Shown: positions 8,080 to 16,610, numbered from the stretch's first letter. The stretch is DNA of 64,000 nt from Microbacterium oxydans (GCF_900095745.1 NZ_FMIR01000015.1:248001-312000); one strand, 5' to 3'. Numbers and translations are program-made. Notes: generated by a model from the sequence alone, not told the origin.

Positions 8080-9150
8080 ATGAGCAGCACAGCATCCGGA
8101 GAAAGTCATGGAGTGGTCCCCTCCTATCTGCTCGCGCGCCTGGCCGAGTCGGGGCGTTTCCCCAAGGCCGCAGCCGCCGCGCGGCAGACGCTCACGTCGG
8201 GTCGCCCGCCCTTCCGCGCCCGCATCGACCTCTCGATCGACGAGAACGGCGACCTCGTCGCTCAGCTCTCGGATGCCCCGAACCGCACGATCAGCGACGC
8301 CGGCAACACGCAGCAGCTACCCGGAGCCGTGGTGCGCGGCGAAGACGATGCCCCGGTGGAAGACACCGCGGTCAACGAAGCGTTCGATGGGCTCGGCGCC
8401 ACGTTCGAGATGCTGCTGGCCGCGTTCCAGCGCAACTCCCTCGACGACGCCGGCGCCCCGCTCGACGCAACCGTGCACTACGGCGTCGACTACGACAACG
8501 CGTTCTGGGACGGCGAGCGGATGGTGTTCGGCGACGGCGACGGCGAGGTGTTCCAGGGGTTCACCGGATCGCTCACCGTCATCGGCCACGAGCTCGCGCA
8601 CGGCGTCGTGCAGCACACCGCGAACCTCGAATACCAGGGGCAGCCCGGGGCGCTGAACGAGTCCATCGCCGACGTGTTCGGCGCCCTGACCGAGCAGTAC
8701 GCCCTCGGCCAGACCGCCGACCAGGCGACCTGGCTCATCGGTGCCGAGATCTTCACCGACGCCGTCGAGGGTGCGGCGCTGCGCTCGATGATCGCCCCCG
8801 GCACCGCCTACGACGACGACGAGCTCGGCAAAGACCCGCAGCCCGCCCACATGAGCGGCTTCGTGCGCACGACCGAGGACAACGGCGGGGTGCACATCAA
8901 CTCCGGCATCCCCAACCGCGCCTTCGCCCTGTTCGCGACCGACCTCGGCGGCAACGCCTGGGAGCGGGCGGGCACGGTCTGGTACCGGGCTCTCACCGGG
9001 GGCTTGTCGAGCACGGCGACCTTCACGGAATTCGCCGACGCCACGGTCGCCGCCGCCACCGCGCTCGACGATGCCACGGCCGAAGCGGCTCGACGCGCCT
9101 GGAGTGCCGTGGGAGTCTATGAAGATGAGCGAGTCCCCTCCACCGACTGA
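8080..9150 (+). CDS. M4 family (thermolysin/protealysin-like) metallopeptidase
   Basis: 356-residue zinc endopeptidase. The HELAH motif (170-174) supplies two zinc ligands and the general base Glu171; the third ligand is Glu194 in NESIADVF; the later VHINSGIPN near 270 is also typical of M4 enzymes. There is no recognisable signal peptide, and the short N-terminal region with VPSYLL resembles the abbreviated propeptide of protealysin-like members, so it may be cytoplasmic or exported without a classical signal. The ATG at 8080 is the only start that keeps this propeptide. The last 26 bases overlap the emfourin-like gene, which suggests the enzyme and its inhibitor are produced together. Confidence 0.92.
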   Translation: MSSTASGESHGVVPSYLLARLAESGRFPKAAAAARQTLTSGRPPFRARIDLSIDENGDLVAQLSDAPNRTISDAGNTQQLPGAVVRGEDDAPVEDTAVNEAFDGLGATFEMLLAAFQRNSLDDAGAPLDATVHYGVDYDNAFWDGERMVFGDGDGEVFQGFTGSLTVIGHELAHGVVQHTANLEYQGQPGALNESIADVFGALTEQYALGQTADQATWLIGAEIFTDAVEGAALRSMIAPGTAYDDDELGKDPQPAHMSGFVRTTEDNGGVHINSGIPNRAFALFATDLGGNAWERAGTVWYRALTGGLSSTATFTEFADATVAAATALDDATAEAARRAWSAVGVYEDERVPSTD

Positions 9151-9433
9151 CACGCACGTCGTGATCGCGGTGGTGCGCACCGGCGGCATCGCGGGCATCC
9201 GTCGTCAGTGGCGGGTGGAAGCCGAGCCCGACGACGCCGGGGAGTGGATCGACCTCATCGACGGCTGCCCGTGGGACGAGGAGTTTGATGCCGGCACCGG
9301 CGCCGACCGGTACGTCTGGAGCATCCGAGCCCGCACACCCTCCGAACGGCGAGAGCGAGAACTCCCCGACTCCGCCCTCGACGGCCCCTGGCGCACGCTC
9401 GTCGAAGCGGTGCGCACGGCCGCCAGGCGCTGA
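9125..9433 (+). CDS. Emfourin-like protease inhibitor
   Basis: Small acidic protein (102 residues from the 9125 start) of the emfourin type, the slow-binding inhibitor encoded next to protealysin genes. It has the VVIAVVRTGGIAGIRRQW N-terminal strand pair and a DRYVWSIRAR strand near residue 65. The start at 9125 is preferred because GGGAG (9111-9115) lies nine bases upstream; an ATG at 9119 is too close to it. The gene overlaps the end of the M4 peptidase gene by 26 bases. By analogy with protealysin it should inhibit the neighbouring enzyme and protect the cell; this is known for the family, not shown here. Confidence 0.78.
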   Translation: MSESPPPTDTHVVIAVVRTGGIAGIRRQWRVEAEPDDAGEWIDLIDGCPWDEEFDAGTGADRYVWSIRARTPSERRERELPDSALDGPWRTLVEAVRTAARR

Positions 9434-9482
9434 ACCCGCGAAACCGGGTCGGCACGACACGACACCACTCGACAGGAGAACC

Positions 9483-9815
9483 ATGCTGACGGCGGAGGAA
9501 GCCGAAAGACTGCTCGGCGCGGCGCGTGAGGCCCACGCCCGTGGCGACCTGCTGCTGCACCTGCACGTCGAGGTCAGCCGCCTCACCGGAGTCCCGTCAT
9601 CGTGGGGTTCCGCGGCGAACGAGTACCTGCAGAACGAGAGCGTCGGCTACTTCCTCGGCGAGGTGGAGCGGGTCGGCTGGCGACTCGAACACACGGGATA
9701 CGCGTTCGTCGGGTCCGGGGCGACGACATCCGAACGTGTGCTGAGCACCGGGACCGGTGTCGTGAATCACGGCGGCGTCTCGGGGTACTTCACCTTCCGT
9801 CGCGCGTCATCCTGA
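9483..9815 (+). CDS. Hypothetical protein, 110 residues
   Basis: Starts at ATG 9483 with GGAG four to seven bases upstream. The protein (MLTAEEAERL...) has a helical first half and a GWRLEHTGYAFVGSG strand region; no signal peptide, no membrane segment. It is 49 bases downstream of the emfourin-like gene and could be co-transcribed with the protease unit. I do not recognise the family. Confidence 0.65.
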   Translation: MLTAEEAERLLGAAREAHARGDLLLHLHVEVSRLTGVPSSWGSAANEYLQNESVGYFLGEVERVGWRLEHTGYAFVGSGATTSERVLSTGTGVVNHGGVSGYFTFRRASS

Positions 9816-9898
9816 GGCGAAGCCTCGATCCCGCCACTCCCGATCAATCCGGTGTGAATCCGACCCCGTCGCCGCCGGGCAGGTTCACAATGGAGACC

Positions 9899-10105
9899 AT
9901 GGGACTGTTCCAGCAGAAGCCGGAAGAACAAGAGAACCAGTGGGTGCTGCCCTCTGAGCCGATCGAGCGCACGGAGGCGGATGTGCTCGACACGGCGCCC
10001 GTCGTCGATCCGCTGTCGATCGGCCTCGGCGCGGAGACCAGCGGTGACCTGAGCTCGGTCCTGTTCCCGGTCGCACCTCCCGCCCCCGAGGCCGAAGAGG
10101 ACTGA
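9899..10105 (+). CDS. Small acidic hypothetical protein, 68 residues
   Basis: MGLFQQKPEEQEN... is a short, very acidic and proline-rich protein with no predicted fold. Start ATG 9899 is chosen over 9890 because GGAG overlaps the first ATG and would serve the second; both are possible. The composition (Glu, Asp, Pro, few aromatic residues) suggests an intrinsically disordered protein. No function assigned. Confidence 0.55.
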   Translation: MGLFQQKPEEQENQWVLPSEPIERTEADVLDTAPVVDPLSIGLGAETSGDLSSVLFPVAPPAPEAEED

Positions 10106-10136
10106 CCTGCACCACGTCGCAGTTTCGCCACCGCGA

Positions 10137-10162
10137 CGCAGGGCAACCATCGATTCCCTGCG
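10137..10162. terminator. Possible hairpin terminator
   Basis: CGCAGGG (10137-10143) pairs with CCCTGCG (10156-10162) across a 12-base loop, 32 bases after the small acidic gene. No T-run follows, so this is a weak call. Confidence 0.3.
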
Positions 10163-10207
10163 ACCCGCGTGCGAATCGACGAAGGGCCGCGCGGCTACGG
10201 TTGAGGG

Positions 10208-10987
10208 ATGACGATCACCGCCGCCGCAGACGGCTCCGCCCTAGGCAACCCCGGCCCCAACGGCTGGGCCTGGTACATCGACGACGCGAACTGGGCAGCC
10301 GGCGGTTCCCCGCACGGCACCAACAACCAGGGCGAGCTGCGCGCCGTGCTCGAACTGCTGCTCGCGACCGCCGGCACCGACGAGAAGCTGATGATCGAGT
10401 GCGACAGCCGCTACGTGATCGACTCCGTGACGAAGTGGATGCCGGGCTGGAAGCGCAAGGGCTGGCGCAAGTCCGACGGCGGGCCCGTGCTCAACCGCGA
10501 CCTGCTCGAGGGCATCGACGAGGCGATCCGCGGCCGTGACGTCGAGTTCTCCTGGGTGAAGGGGCACGCCGGACACCCGCTCAACGAGGCGGCCGACGAA
10601 CGCGCGAACGCCGCCGCCAAGGCCTACCAGGCGAAGCAGGAACCGCGACGAGGACCGGGCTTCACGATGGGAACGGATGCCGGGGCCGCCGTATCCGGAT
10701 CCGCGTCCGTCGCTGCGTCCGCATCGTCGGCAGCGGCGACGCCGGCAGCGGCAGCATCCACCCCTTCTCCGGCCGCGGCAGCATCCACCCCTTCTCCGGC
10801 CGCGGCCGCCTCGGTCGCCGAGCCGCTCTGGGCCGAGGCATCCGATCTGCTCGACGGCCTGAACGCCCCCGACGACGACCCGATCGAGCTGCGGATCCCC
10901 CTTTCCTCCGACGAGCACGCCCGCCTGCGCGACCGCGCCGAGGCCCAGGGCGTCTCGCTCGAAGAAGCGCTCCGCCGCCTGATCTGA
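10208..10987 (+). CDS. Ribonuclease H family protein with disordered linker and C-terminal small domain
   Basis: 259 residues. The first 140 are an RNase HI domain with the four acidic residues in place (Asp8, Glu43, Asp66, Asp130) and the WVKGHAGH loop, so it should cleave the RNA strand of RNA-DNA hybrids. Residues about 155-205 form an Ala/Ser/Pro-rich linker that includes a perfect 27-bp tandem duplication. The final about 40 residues (IELRIPLSSDEHARLRDRA, then SLEEALRRLI) resemble a small ribbon-helix-helix-like or helical binding unit. Typical RNase HI is about 150 residues, so the tail is an addition. Role of the tail is unknown; it may recruit the enzyme to DNA or a partner. Confidence 0.85.
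   Translation: MTITAAADGSALGNPGPNGWAWYIDDANWAAGGSPHGTNNQGELRAVLELLLATAGTDEKLMIECDSRYVIDSVTKWMPGWKRKGWRKSDGGPVLNRDLLEGIDEAIRGRDVEFSWVKGHAGHPLNEAADERANAAAKAYQAKQEPRRGPGFTMGTDAGAAVSGSASVAASASSAAATPAAAASTPSPAAAASTPSPAAAASVAEPLWAEASDLLDGLNAPDDDPIELRIPLSSDEHARLRDRAEAQGVSLEEALRRLI
10751..10804. repeat. Perfect 27-bp tandem duplication inside the RNase H linker
   Basis: Two identical 27-base units (10751-10777 and 10778-10804) encode the ASTPSPAAA peptide twice in frame. It lengthens the disordered linker without disturbing the frame and could vary in copy number among strains. Confidence 0.9.
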
Positions 10988-11016
10988 GCGTGGTGGCCGA
11001 GGCGTAAACTCGCCCC

Positions 11017-11406
11017 ATGTCGACTCCTGCCCGCACTATCGGCCGCATCTTCCTCGGCGCCTCCCTCGTCTTCGCGGGCGTCTCGCACCTCACGGTGGCT
11101 CGTGAGGAGTTCCAGGCCCAGGTTCCGGAGTCGCTCCCGCTCGACCCTGATACGACCGTGCTCGCCTCTGGCGTGGCCGAGGTCGCGCTCGGCTCTGCCC
11201 TGTTGCTGGCACGACGCCGTCGGCGCTCGGTCGGCACGATCGCCGCGCTGTTCTTCGTCGCCGTGTTCCCCGGCAACGTGGCGCAGTGGATGCACCACCG
11301 TGACGGCTTCGGCCTCGACACGGACATGAAGCGTTTCGTCCGGCTGTTCTTCCAGCCAGTGCTCGTCGCGCTCGCGCTGTGGTCGACCCGCGAACCCCGA
11401 CGCTGA
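11017..11406 (+). CDS. DoxX-like small membrane protein
   Basis: 129-residue protein with about four hydrophobic segments (IFLGASLVFAGVSHL, VLASGVAEVALGSALLL, TIAALFFVAVFPGNVAQW, FFQPVLVALALW), the layout of DoxX-like membrane proteins. The FAGVSHL and PGN elements are typical of this group. Functions of such proteins are poorly defined; some take part in thiol or redox balance at the membrane. It follows the RNase H gene by 29 bases but shows no functional link. Confidence 0.7.
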   Translation: MSTPARTIGRIFLGASLVFAGVSHLTVAREEFQAQVPESLPLDPDTTVLASGVAEVALGSALLLARRRRRSVGTIAALFFVAVFPGNVAQWMHHRDGFGLDTDMKRFVRLFFQPVLVALALWSTREPRR

Positions 11407-11526
11407 CTCGCCGACACAGGGTCACCAGCACGGATCCACAACTGACAGGACGGGCGTCCGCGCGACGGAACCTCGGAGGTCCGATCCGTAGACTCGGCGG
11501 ATGAGGAAAAGGCGGGTGACGCAGCG

Positions 11527-12264
11527 GTGAAGGCGCGTACCGTCTTCGGCCTGCTCCGCCTCGGCGCTGCCGCCATCTGCCTCGTGGCGCTCATCCATCG
11601 ACTGAGCTGGGGGCTCGCGTCGCACACGATCGCGAGCCAGAACTTCTTCGCCTACCTGACCAACCAGTCCAACATCGCGTTCGTCGTGCTGCTGACGATC
11701 GCGGGGGTGATCGCTCTGCGCACGGCGCGGGATCCGCGGTGGCTCACGGTGGCACTGGCACTCGTGCTGACCTGGACGATCACCGCGGGGCTGGTCTTCG
11801 CGATCCTCGTCTGGCAGGCCGGACTCCGCGGCATCCGCATCGATGTGCCGTGGTCGGATCAGGTGCTGCACTTCTGGCTGCCGGCGCTGACGGTGGCGGC
11901 GTGGGCCCTGGCGCCCGGCCACCGCTCGGTGCCGTGGCGGGTGGTCCCGGTGACGCTCGCCTACCCGGTGCTGTGGGGAATTGCGACGATGATCCGCGGG
12001 CCGATGATCGGCTGGTACCCCTATTACTTCCTCGACCCACGGCAGGTGAGCGGGCCGCTCGAGTTCCTCGCGTCGGCGGCGATCGCGCTCGGCAGCTTCG
12101 CCGTGGTCTCGACCGTGCTCGTGCTCATCAGCCGGATGCCGCTGCCGAGACGGCTGCGGACGGATGCGGACGACGACCCCGACGAACCGGACGGCTCGCC
12201 CGCCGTCGATGGCGAGCAGGTGCCGGAGGAAGCCGCGCGGGAGACGGCGACCGCGCGGAGCTAG
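11527..12264 (+). CDS. Pr6Pr family membrane protein
   Basis: 245-residue protein with about six transmembrane segments and the family hallmark FFAYLTNQSNIAF near residues 40-53, plus DQVLHFWLPALTV and GWYPYYFLDP. It starts at GTG 11527; there is no better ATG in frame. The last 40 residues are acidic and hydrophilic and would face the cytoplasm. The family resembles FAR-17a/AIG1-type proteins, and its bacterial role is unknown. It ends 51 bases before the convergent amine oxidase gene. Confidence 0.75.
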   Translation: MKARTVFGLLRLGAAAICLVALIHRLSWGLASHTIASQNFFAYLTNQSNIAFVVLLTIAGVIALRTARDPRWLTVALALVLTWTITAGLVFAILVWQAGLRGIRIDVPWSDQVLHFWLPALTVAAWALAPGHRSVPWRVVPVTLAYPVLWGIATMIRGPMIGWYPYYFLDPRQVSGPLEFLASAAIALGSFAVVSTVLVLISRMPLPRRLRTDADDDPDEPDGSPAVDGEQVPEEAARETATARS

Positions 12265-12315
12265 ACGCGTCGGACGGCGCGCCGACCGTGGAACCGGCGC
12301 CGACGACGACGGCGG

Positions 12316-13668
12316 TCAGATCCAGAGCGTGAGCGAGGCGAGGGCCGCTTCGAGTGCCGCCTTCTCGTCGAGCGCCGCGAAGTCCGCGGCAGCGGTTCCG
12401 CCGACGAGCCCCACGAGCACGTTCTCGCCGGTGGTCGGCTGCAGGTTGATCCAGGTCGGGATCCGCACATCGGCACCCACGGCGTGCCAGATCGACTCCT
12501 CGTTCTCCCAGAACGGCTCGTCCCACCGCAACCAGACGGTCTCGATCGCGCCCATGCCGAGGGCGGCGATAGCGCCGCGCTGCGAGAACGGGAGCGCCGG
12601 ATCGAACTCGATGCTGCGCTTCTGGAGCACGCCCAGCGGCACTGTCACGACGACCCGGTCGAACGACAGGGCCTCACCGGTGCCGAGGCGCACGCTGACG
12701 CCGGAGTCGTCGTACGCGATGCGAGCGACCGGGGAGCTCAGTCCGACCTGCACACCGTCGAGCGCGTGCTCCACGAACGGAGTGAGATCGTCGCGGGCTG
12801 CCTTCGGCTCACCGGTCGGCAGCGGCGGGGCCAGCCAGCTGGAGAGCGCGTCGGCATCGGCTCCCGTGCGGGTGGCGAGGATCGCGAGCAGGGCGGCGGT
12901 CGCGGGGTCGGCGGGATCGACGCCCGCCGCGGTCAGTGCGTCGGCGACCGAGGAATCCTCGGGGGCCGCCTGCGCGGTCGTCATCGCCGCGGTGAACGGC
13001 TGCGGGTCGACCGGGTCGATGTCGGCGTCCGGTGTGCGCCAGAGTTCGCCGGTCAGCTCGTCGATGCCGACATCGCCGCTCGTCAACTGATCGAGGACCT
13101 CGGAATCGTCTTCGCCGAAGAGCCAGGCGCCGAGCTGCACCGGCACCGGCCACGAGTCGTCGACCTGCGAGTGGACGCGTCCGCCCACGCGGTCGCGCGC
13201 CTCGAACACGGTCACCTGCACGCCGCGTTCGGCGAGCAGTGCCGCAGCCGTGGCGCCCGCGAGGCCGGCGCCGACGACGGCGACCCGCTCGCCGGAGCTG
13301 CCCGGGATCATGAGTTCCTCCGCGGCGCGCGCACCGGAGGCGATGGCCCCGCGCACCGTGCCGGGAGCATCCTCATCGGTCGCCTCGCCCGCGAAGAACA
13401 CGCGGTCATCGATGGGCAGACCCAGCGCGGTGCGGGTGCCGGCGACGACCCCGACGGGGGTGAAGCTGGCGGCGCCGAGGGCGAACGGGTCGGTGCTCCA
13501 GGTGCTGCGGACGCTGCCGGCCGGCGCGGGAACTCCGGGCGGAGGCTCGGGTTCGCGGGTGCGCGTGGGCGTCGGCGTGGGCGCGGGTTCGGGGGTGCAG
13601 GAGGCGAGAAGCACCGAAGCGACGCCGGCTCCGGCGCCGAGGAGCAGAGTGCGGCGCGTGATCCTCAT
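12316..13668 (-). CDS. Exported flavin-containing amine oxidase with circularly permuted domain order
   Basis: 450 residues. A twin-arginine signal (RITRRTLLLGAG) ends in a lipobox (LASC, 21-24), followed by a Pro/Thr/Glu linker. Residues 52-120 (TWSTDPFALG, then VFFAGEATDE and VRGAIASGARAAEEL) are the block that closes the C-terminus in ordinary monoamine oxidase/LSD1-type enzymes, where it contacts FAD. Only after it come the dinucleotide site GAGLAG (133-138), the Glu156 ribose ligand and RVGGRVHS. The protein then runs through the substrate domain and stops at SLTLWI, exactly where the displaced block would usually follow. It probably oxidises an amine or amino acid outside the cell, releasing peroxide. 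Family is firm; the permutation is visible in the sequence. Confidence 0.88.
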   Translation of the reverse strand: MRITRRTLLLGAGAGVASVLLASCTPEPAPTPTPTRTREPEPPPGVPAPAGSVRSTWSTDPFALGAASFTPVGVVAGTRTALGLPIDDRVFFAGEATDEDAPGTVRGAIASGARAAEELMIPGSSGERVAVVGAGLAGATAAALLAERGVQVTVFEARDRVGGRVHSQVDDSWPVPVQLGAWLFGEDDSEVLDQLTSGDVGIDELTGELWRTPDADIDPVDPQPFTAAMTTAQAAPEDSSVADALTAAGVDPADPATAALLAILATRTGADADALSSWLAPPLPTGEPKAARDDLTPFVEHALDGVQVGLSSPVARIAYDDSGVSVRLGTGEALSFDRVVVTVPLGVLQKRSIEFDPALPFSQRGAIAALGMGAIETVWLRWDEPFWENEESIWHAVGADVRIPTWINLQPTTGENVLVGLVGGTAAADFAALDEKAALEAALASLTLWI

Positions 13669-13758
13669 CGTGTCGCCACTTTATCCCGAGCCGGGCGGTT
13701 CTCGATCCCGCCGAGCGGTCTGGACCCTCCGCCGATGCGACACAGAACGACGGCGCGG

Positions 13759-13784
13759 GTAACCCGGCGTAACCGCCGGTAACC
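13759..13784. promoter_or_regulatory. Three GTAACC direct repeats at exact 10-bp spacing
   Basis: GTAACC occurs at 13759-13764, 13769-13774 and 13779-13784, one per helical turn, about 80 bp upstream of the binding-protein start at 13864. Repeats in phase on one face of the helix are typical of cooperative regulator binding. The region is between divergent genes, so either could be controlled. Confidence 0.5.
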
Positions 13785-13863
13785 CCTCGACTCCCCCGCC
13801 GACCGGTTCTCGCACCTCACATAGCGTTTCACCACCAAGACCCCCACACAGCAAGGAGAGGCC

Positions 13864-15525
13864 ATGACGGCATCCCGAAATCGGTTGCTCGGAGCGATCG
13901 CGGCGACCGTGCTCACCATCACGCTCGCCGCCTGCTCGACGAGCACCGGTGGCTCCCCCGGCCCCACCAACAGTGACGAGCCCGAAGCGGGAGGAACACT
14001 CAAGGTCGCTCTCAACGCCTGGGCGCCGACCAACCTCGACCCCCACCAGCAGGGGAACTCGAATGACCCGCTCATCTTCCGTGCGATCTTCGACACTCTG
14101 TTCTGGCAGAAGGAGGACGGCACCTTCGAGGGCTTGCTGGCCGAGTCGTACGACCTCTCCGACGACGGCCGCGTGTACACGATCCACCTGCGACCCGACA
14201 TCACGTTCCAGGACGACTCGCCGCTCACCGCCGAGGTCGTGCAGCAGAACATCGAGCACATCTTCGATCCTGCGACGGCGGCGCCGCTGCAGGCGTCGTA
14301 CCTCGGGCCCTACGAGAGCTCGAAGGCCATCGACGACCTGACCCTGGAGATCACCCTCTCCGAGCCGTACTCCGCACTCATCAACGTGCTCTCGCAGGCG
14401 TACCTGAGCATCATCTCGGGGAAGCAACTCACCGAGGCGCCCGAGACGATCGTCGATCACCCGATCGGCACAGGACCGTTCGAGGTCGTCGACTGGCGGG
14501 CAGACGAGTCCCTCACTCTCGAGCGCAACGACGACTACGCCTGGGCGCCGGAGTCGGATGCCGGGAGGACGGGCGCCGCCTACCTCGACGGCATCGAGAT
14601 CAGCTTCGTCGCCGAAGACAGCGTGCGCTACAACGGCCTGGTGGCCGGCGACTTCGATGTCATCGACTGGACTCCGCCGCAGAGCGTGGAATCGGTGCTG
14701 AGCAATGACAGCCTCGAGTTCACCAAGTTCGACCGTCCCGGCCACCCGTATTCGCTGTGGCTCAACGAGAACAATGCTCCTCTCGACGACCAGGCGGTGC
14801 GGCAGGCGATCTTCGCCGGTCTCGACCGCAAGGCGATCATCGACGCGGTCTCGTTCGGGCAGTGGACGGTGGCGGACGGCTTCCTCGTTCCTTCGACGCC
14901 GAACTACGCCGAGAACAGCACCGCCACGTTCACCTACGACGTCGATCAGGCCAACGAGATCCTCGACGACGCCGGCTGGTCCGAGGTCGACTCCGACGGA
15001 TTCCGCACGAAGGACGGCGAGCGCCTGTCGCTCTACTTCCCCACGACGGGCGACGTGACGCAGGCCAATCAGATCCTCGAGATCGTCCAGGACCAGCTCA
15101 AGGACATCGGTGTCGAGGTGCAGATCGATCTGCTCTCGTCCGAAGATCAGCAGGCCCGCGTCGCCGCAGGCGAGCAGGACATCAGCGCCGGCATCTGGAC
15201 CACGAACACCGCCGACGTGCTGTTCATCAAGTACAGCTCGACCGAGGTCACGACGCCTGAGCGCCGTGGGACCAACCAGACCAACACCGCCGATGCGGAA
15301 CTCGATGAACTCGTCGCGGCGGCACGGGCATCGACCGACGCCGACGAGATCGCGGATCTGTACGCACAGGCACAGGAGCGCCTGACCGAGATCGTCCCCT
15401 CGATCCCGCTGTACTACCGCCCCTCGCTGGTCTCGTCGCAGGACAGCGTGCACGGTCTCGCATTCGACCGCGCCTACGGCAACCTCTGGTTCTACAACAC
15501 CTGGAAGGAGGGCGCAGGTTCCTGA
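13864..15525 (+). CDS. Family 5 ABC transporter substrate-binding lipoprotein
   Basis: 553-residue SBP_bac_5 protein, first gene of an operon that runs to 21853. Signal peptide with lipobox LAAC (21-24); start ATG with GGAGAGG upstream. Conserved segments include GGTLKVALNAW, GRVYTIHLRPDITF and a VRQAIFAGLDRKAI segment. Family members bind peptides, nickel or other small solutes; coupling to two monooxygenase genes of the desulfurization type suggests an organosulfur or similar carbon-sulfur compound here. A hairpin at 15548-15594 follows, which would favour high expression of the binding protein over the membrane subunits. Confidence 0.9.
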   Translation: MTASRNRLLGAIAATVLTITLAACSTSTGGSPGPTNSDEPEAGGTLKVALNAWAPTNLDPHQQGNSNDPLIFRAIFDTLFWQKEDGTFEGLLAESYDLSDDGRVYTIHLRPDITFQDDSPLTAEVVQQNIEHIFDPATAAPLQASYLGPYESSKAIDDLTLEITLSEPYSALINVLSQAYLSIISGKQLTEAPETIVDHPIGTGPFEVVDWRADESLTLERNDDYAWAPESDAGRTGAAYLDGIEISFVAEDSVRYNGLVAGDFDVIDWTPPQSVESVLSNDSLEFTKFDRPGHPYSLWLNENNAPLDDQAVRQAIFAGLDRKAIIDAVSFGQWTVADGFLVPSTPNYAENSTATFTYDVDQANEILDDAGWSEVDSDGFRTKDGERLSLYFPTTGDVTQANQILEIVQDQLKDIGVEVQIDLLSSEDQQARVAAGEQDISAGIWTTNTADVLFIKYSSTEVTTPERRGTNQTNTADAELDELVAAARASTDADEIADLYAQAQERLTEIVPSIPLYYRPSLVSSQDSVHGLAFDRAYGNLWFYNTWKEGAGS

Positions 15526-15547
15526 CCGGAACCCGTCAGCTCCCCGC

Positions 15548-15597
15548 CGGGATGCTGCCACCGGATCACACGACGATCCTCCGGCAGCATCCCGTGC
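15548..15597. repeat. Hairpin between binding protein and permease genes, sharing a dispersed repeat
   Basis: CGGGATGCTGCC (15548-15559) pairs perfectly with GGCAGCATCCCG (15583-15594) over a 23-base loop. It may stabilise the upstream message or attenuate read-through. The 15 bases at 15583-15597 recur in reverse at 4693-4707 in another intergenic inverted repeat. Confidence 0.6.
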
Positions 15598-15641
15598 CCA
15601 TCACTCCTGACTTTCCGCCGGCGACCATCCCCCGGAGCCCC

Positions 15642-16610
15642 ATGACCTCGACACGAACCGCCCACCACGTGGCCGGGTATCTGCGCCATGCGGCGCTGCG
15701 TGCCCTCGCCGGCATCGGAGTGCTCTTCGGCGCCATCAGCCTCGCCTTCGTGGCCCTCTACGTGCTCCCTGGAGACCGGGTCTATGCCGTCGTCGGCGGC
15801 GCGGAGGTCAGCCTCACCGCCGATCAAGAAGCGGCGATCCGCGAGCAATACGGTTTCGATCAGCCGCTCTGGGTGCAGTACGGCACTTACCTCGGACGGC
15901 TTCTCACCGGAGACCTCGGCACCTCGTATCAGCGCGACCTTCCGGTCGTCGACATCATCGGGGAGCAGCTCGGCCCGACGCTGCAGCTCTCCGGAGCAGC
16001 AGCGGTCGTCACGATCGTCCTCACCGTCGCCGTCGCGCTGCTCACCGCGAAGCGTCCGATCCCGCACCGTGTCTCGTCTGTCGTCGAGATCTTCTTCCTG
16101 TCGGCACCGGGATTCTGGATCGGCATCGTGCTGCTGACGATCTTCTCCTACTCCCTGCACCTGCTGCCGTCCGTCGGCAGCGACGGCCCCGCGACCCTGG
16201 TGCTCCCGGCGCTGATGATCGGTCTGAGCACTGCTCCCGCTCTCATCCAGGTCTTCCGCGGGGCATTGGAGGACGCCCTCGACGAGCCGTTCATCATCAC
16301 CGCGCGCACACGCGGAGTGAGCGAGGTGACCGTGCGGCTCCGTCACGCGCTGCGCCATGCGCTGATCCCCCTCAGCACGCTCTCCGGCTTCCTGATCGGG
16401 GGCCTGCTCGGGGGTGCGGTGATCGCGGAGACGCTCTTCAGCCGGCAGGGCATCGGCCGCGTCCTGGTGACGGCCGCGAACGCGAGCGATGTCCCGCTCG
16501 TTCTCGGACTCGTGCTCCTGGCCGCGACCGCCTACGTCGGCGTCAACTTCATCGTCGACCTGCTCTACCCGCTCATCGACCCGCGCATCCGAACGGAGGC
16601 ACACGCATGA
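15642..16610 (+). CDS. ABC transporter permease (DppB/NikB type)
   Basis: 322 residues from the ATG at 15642, chosen because an in-frame upstream ATG (15552) lies inside the intergenic hairpin and would add a non-membrane Pro-rich extension; CGGAG precedes 15642. Six hydrophobic segments, the N-terminal YVLPGD element and the GGLLGGAVIAETLFSRQGIGR stretch near the C-terminus mark the DppB family. The DEPFIITARTRGVSE loop is the ATPase-contact region. It pairs with the next gene, whose start overlaps its stop by four bases. Confidence 0.92.
   Translation: MTSTRTAHHVAGYLRHAALRALAGIGVLFGAISLAFVALYVLPGDRVYAVVGGAEVSLTADQEAAIREQYGFDQPLWVQYGTYLGRLLTGDLGTSYQRDLPVVDIIGEQLGPTLQLSGAAAVVTIVLTVAVALLTAKRPIPHRVSSVVEIFFLSAPGFWIGIVLLTIFSYSLHLLPSVGSDGPATLVLPALMIGLSTAPALIQVFRGALEDALDEPFIITARTRGVSEVTVRLRHALRHALIPLSTLSGFLIGGLLGGAVIAETLFSRQGIGRVLVTAANASDVPLVLGLVLLAATAYVGVNFIVDLLYPLIDPRIRTEAHA

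Noticed and set aside
10751..10804. CRISPR or satellite repeat
   Set aside because: Only two units, in frame inside RNase H, no spacers.
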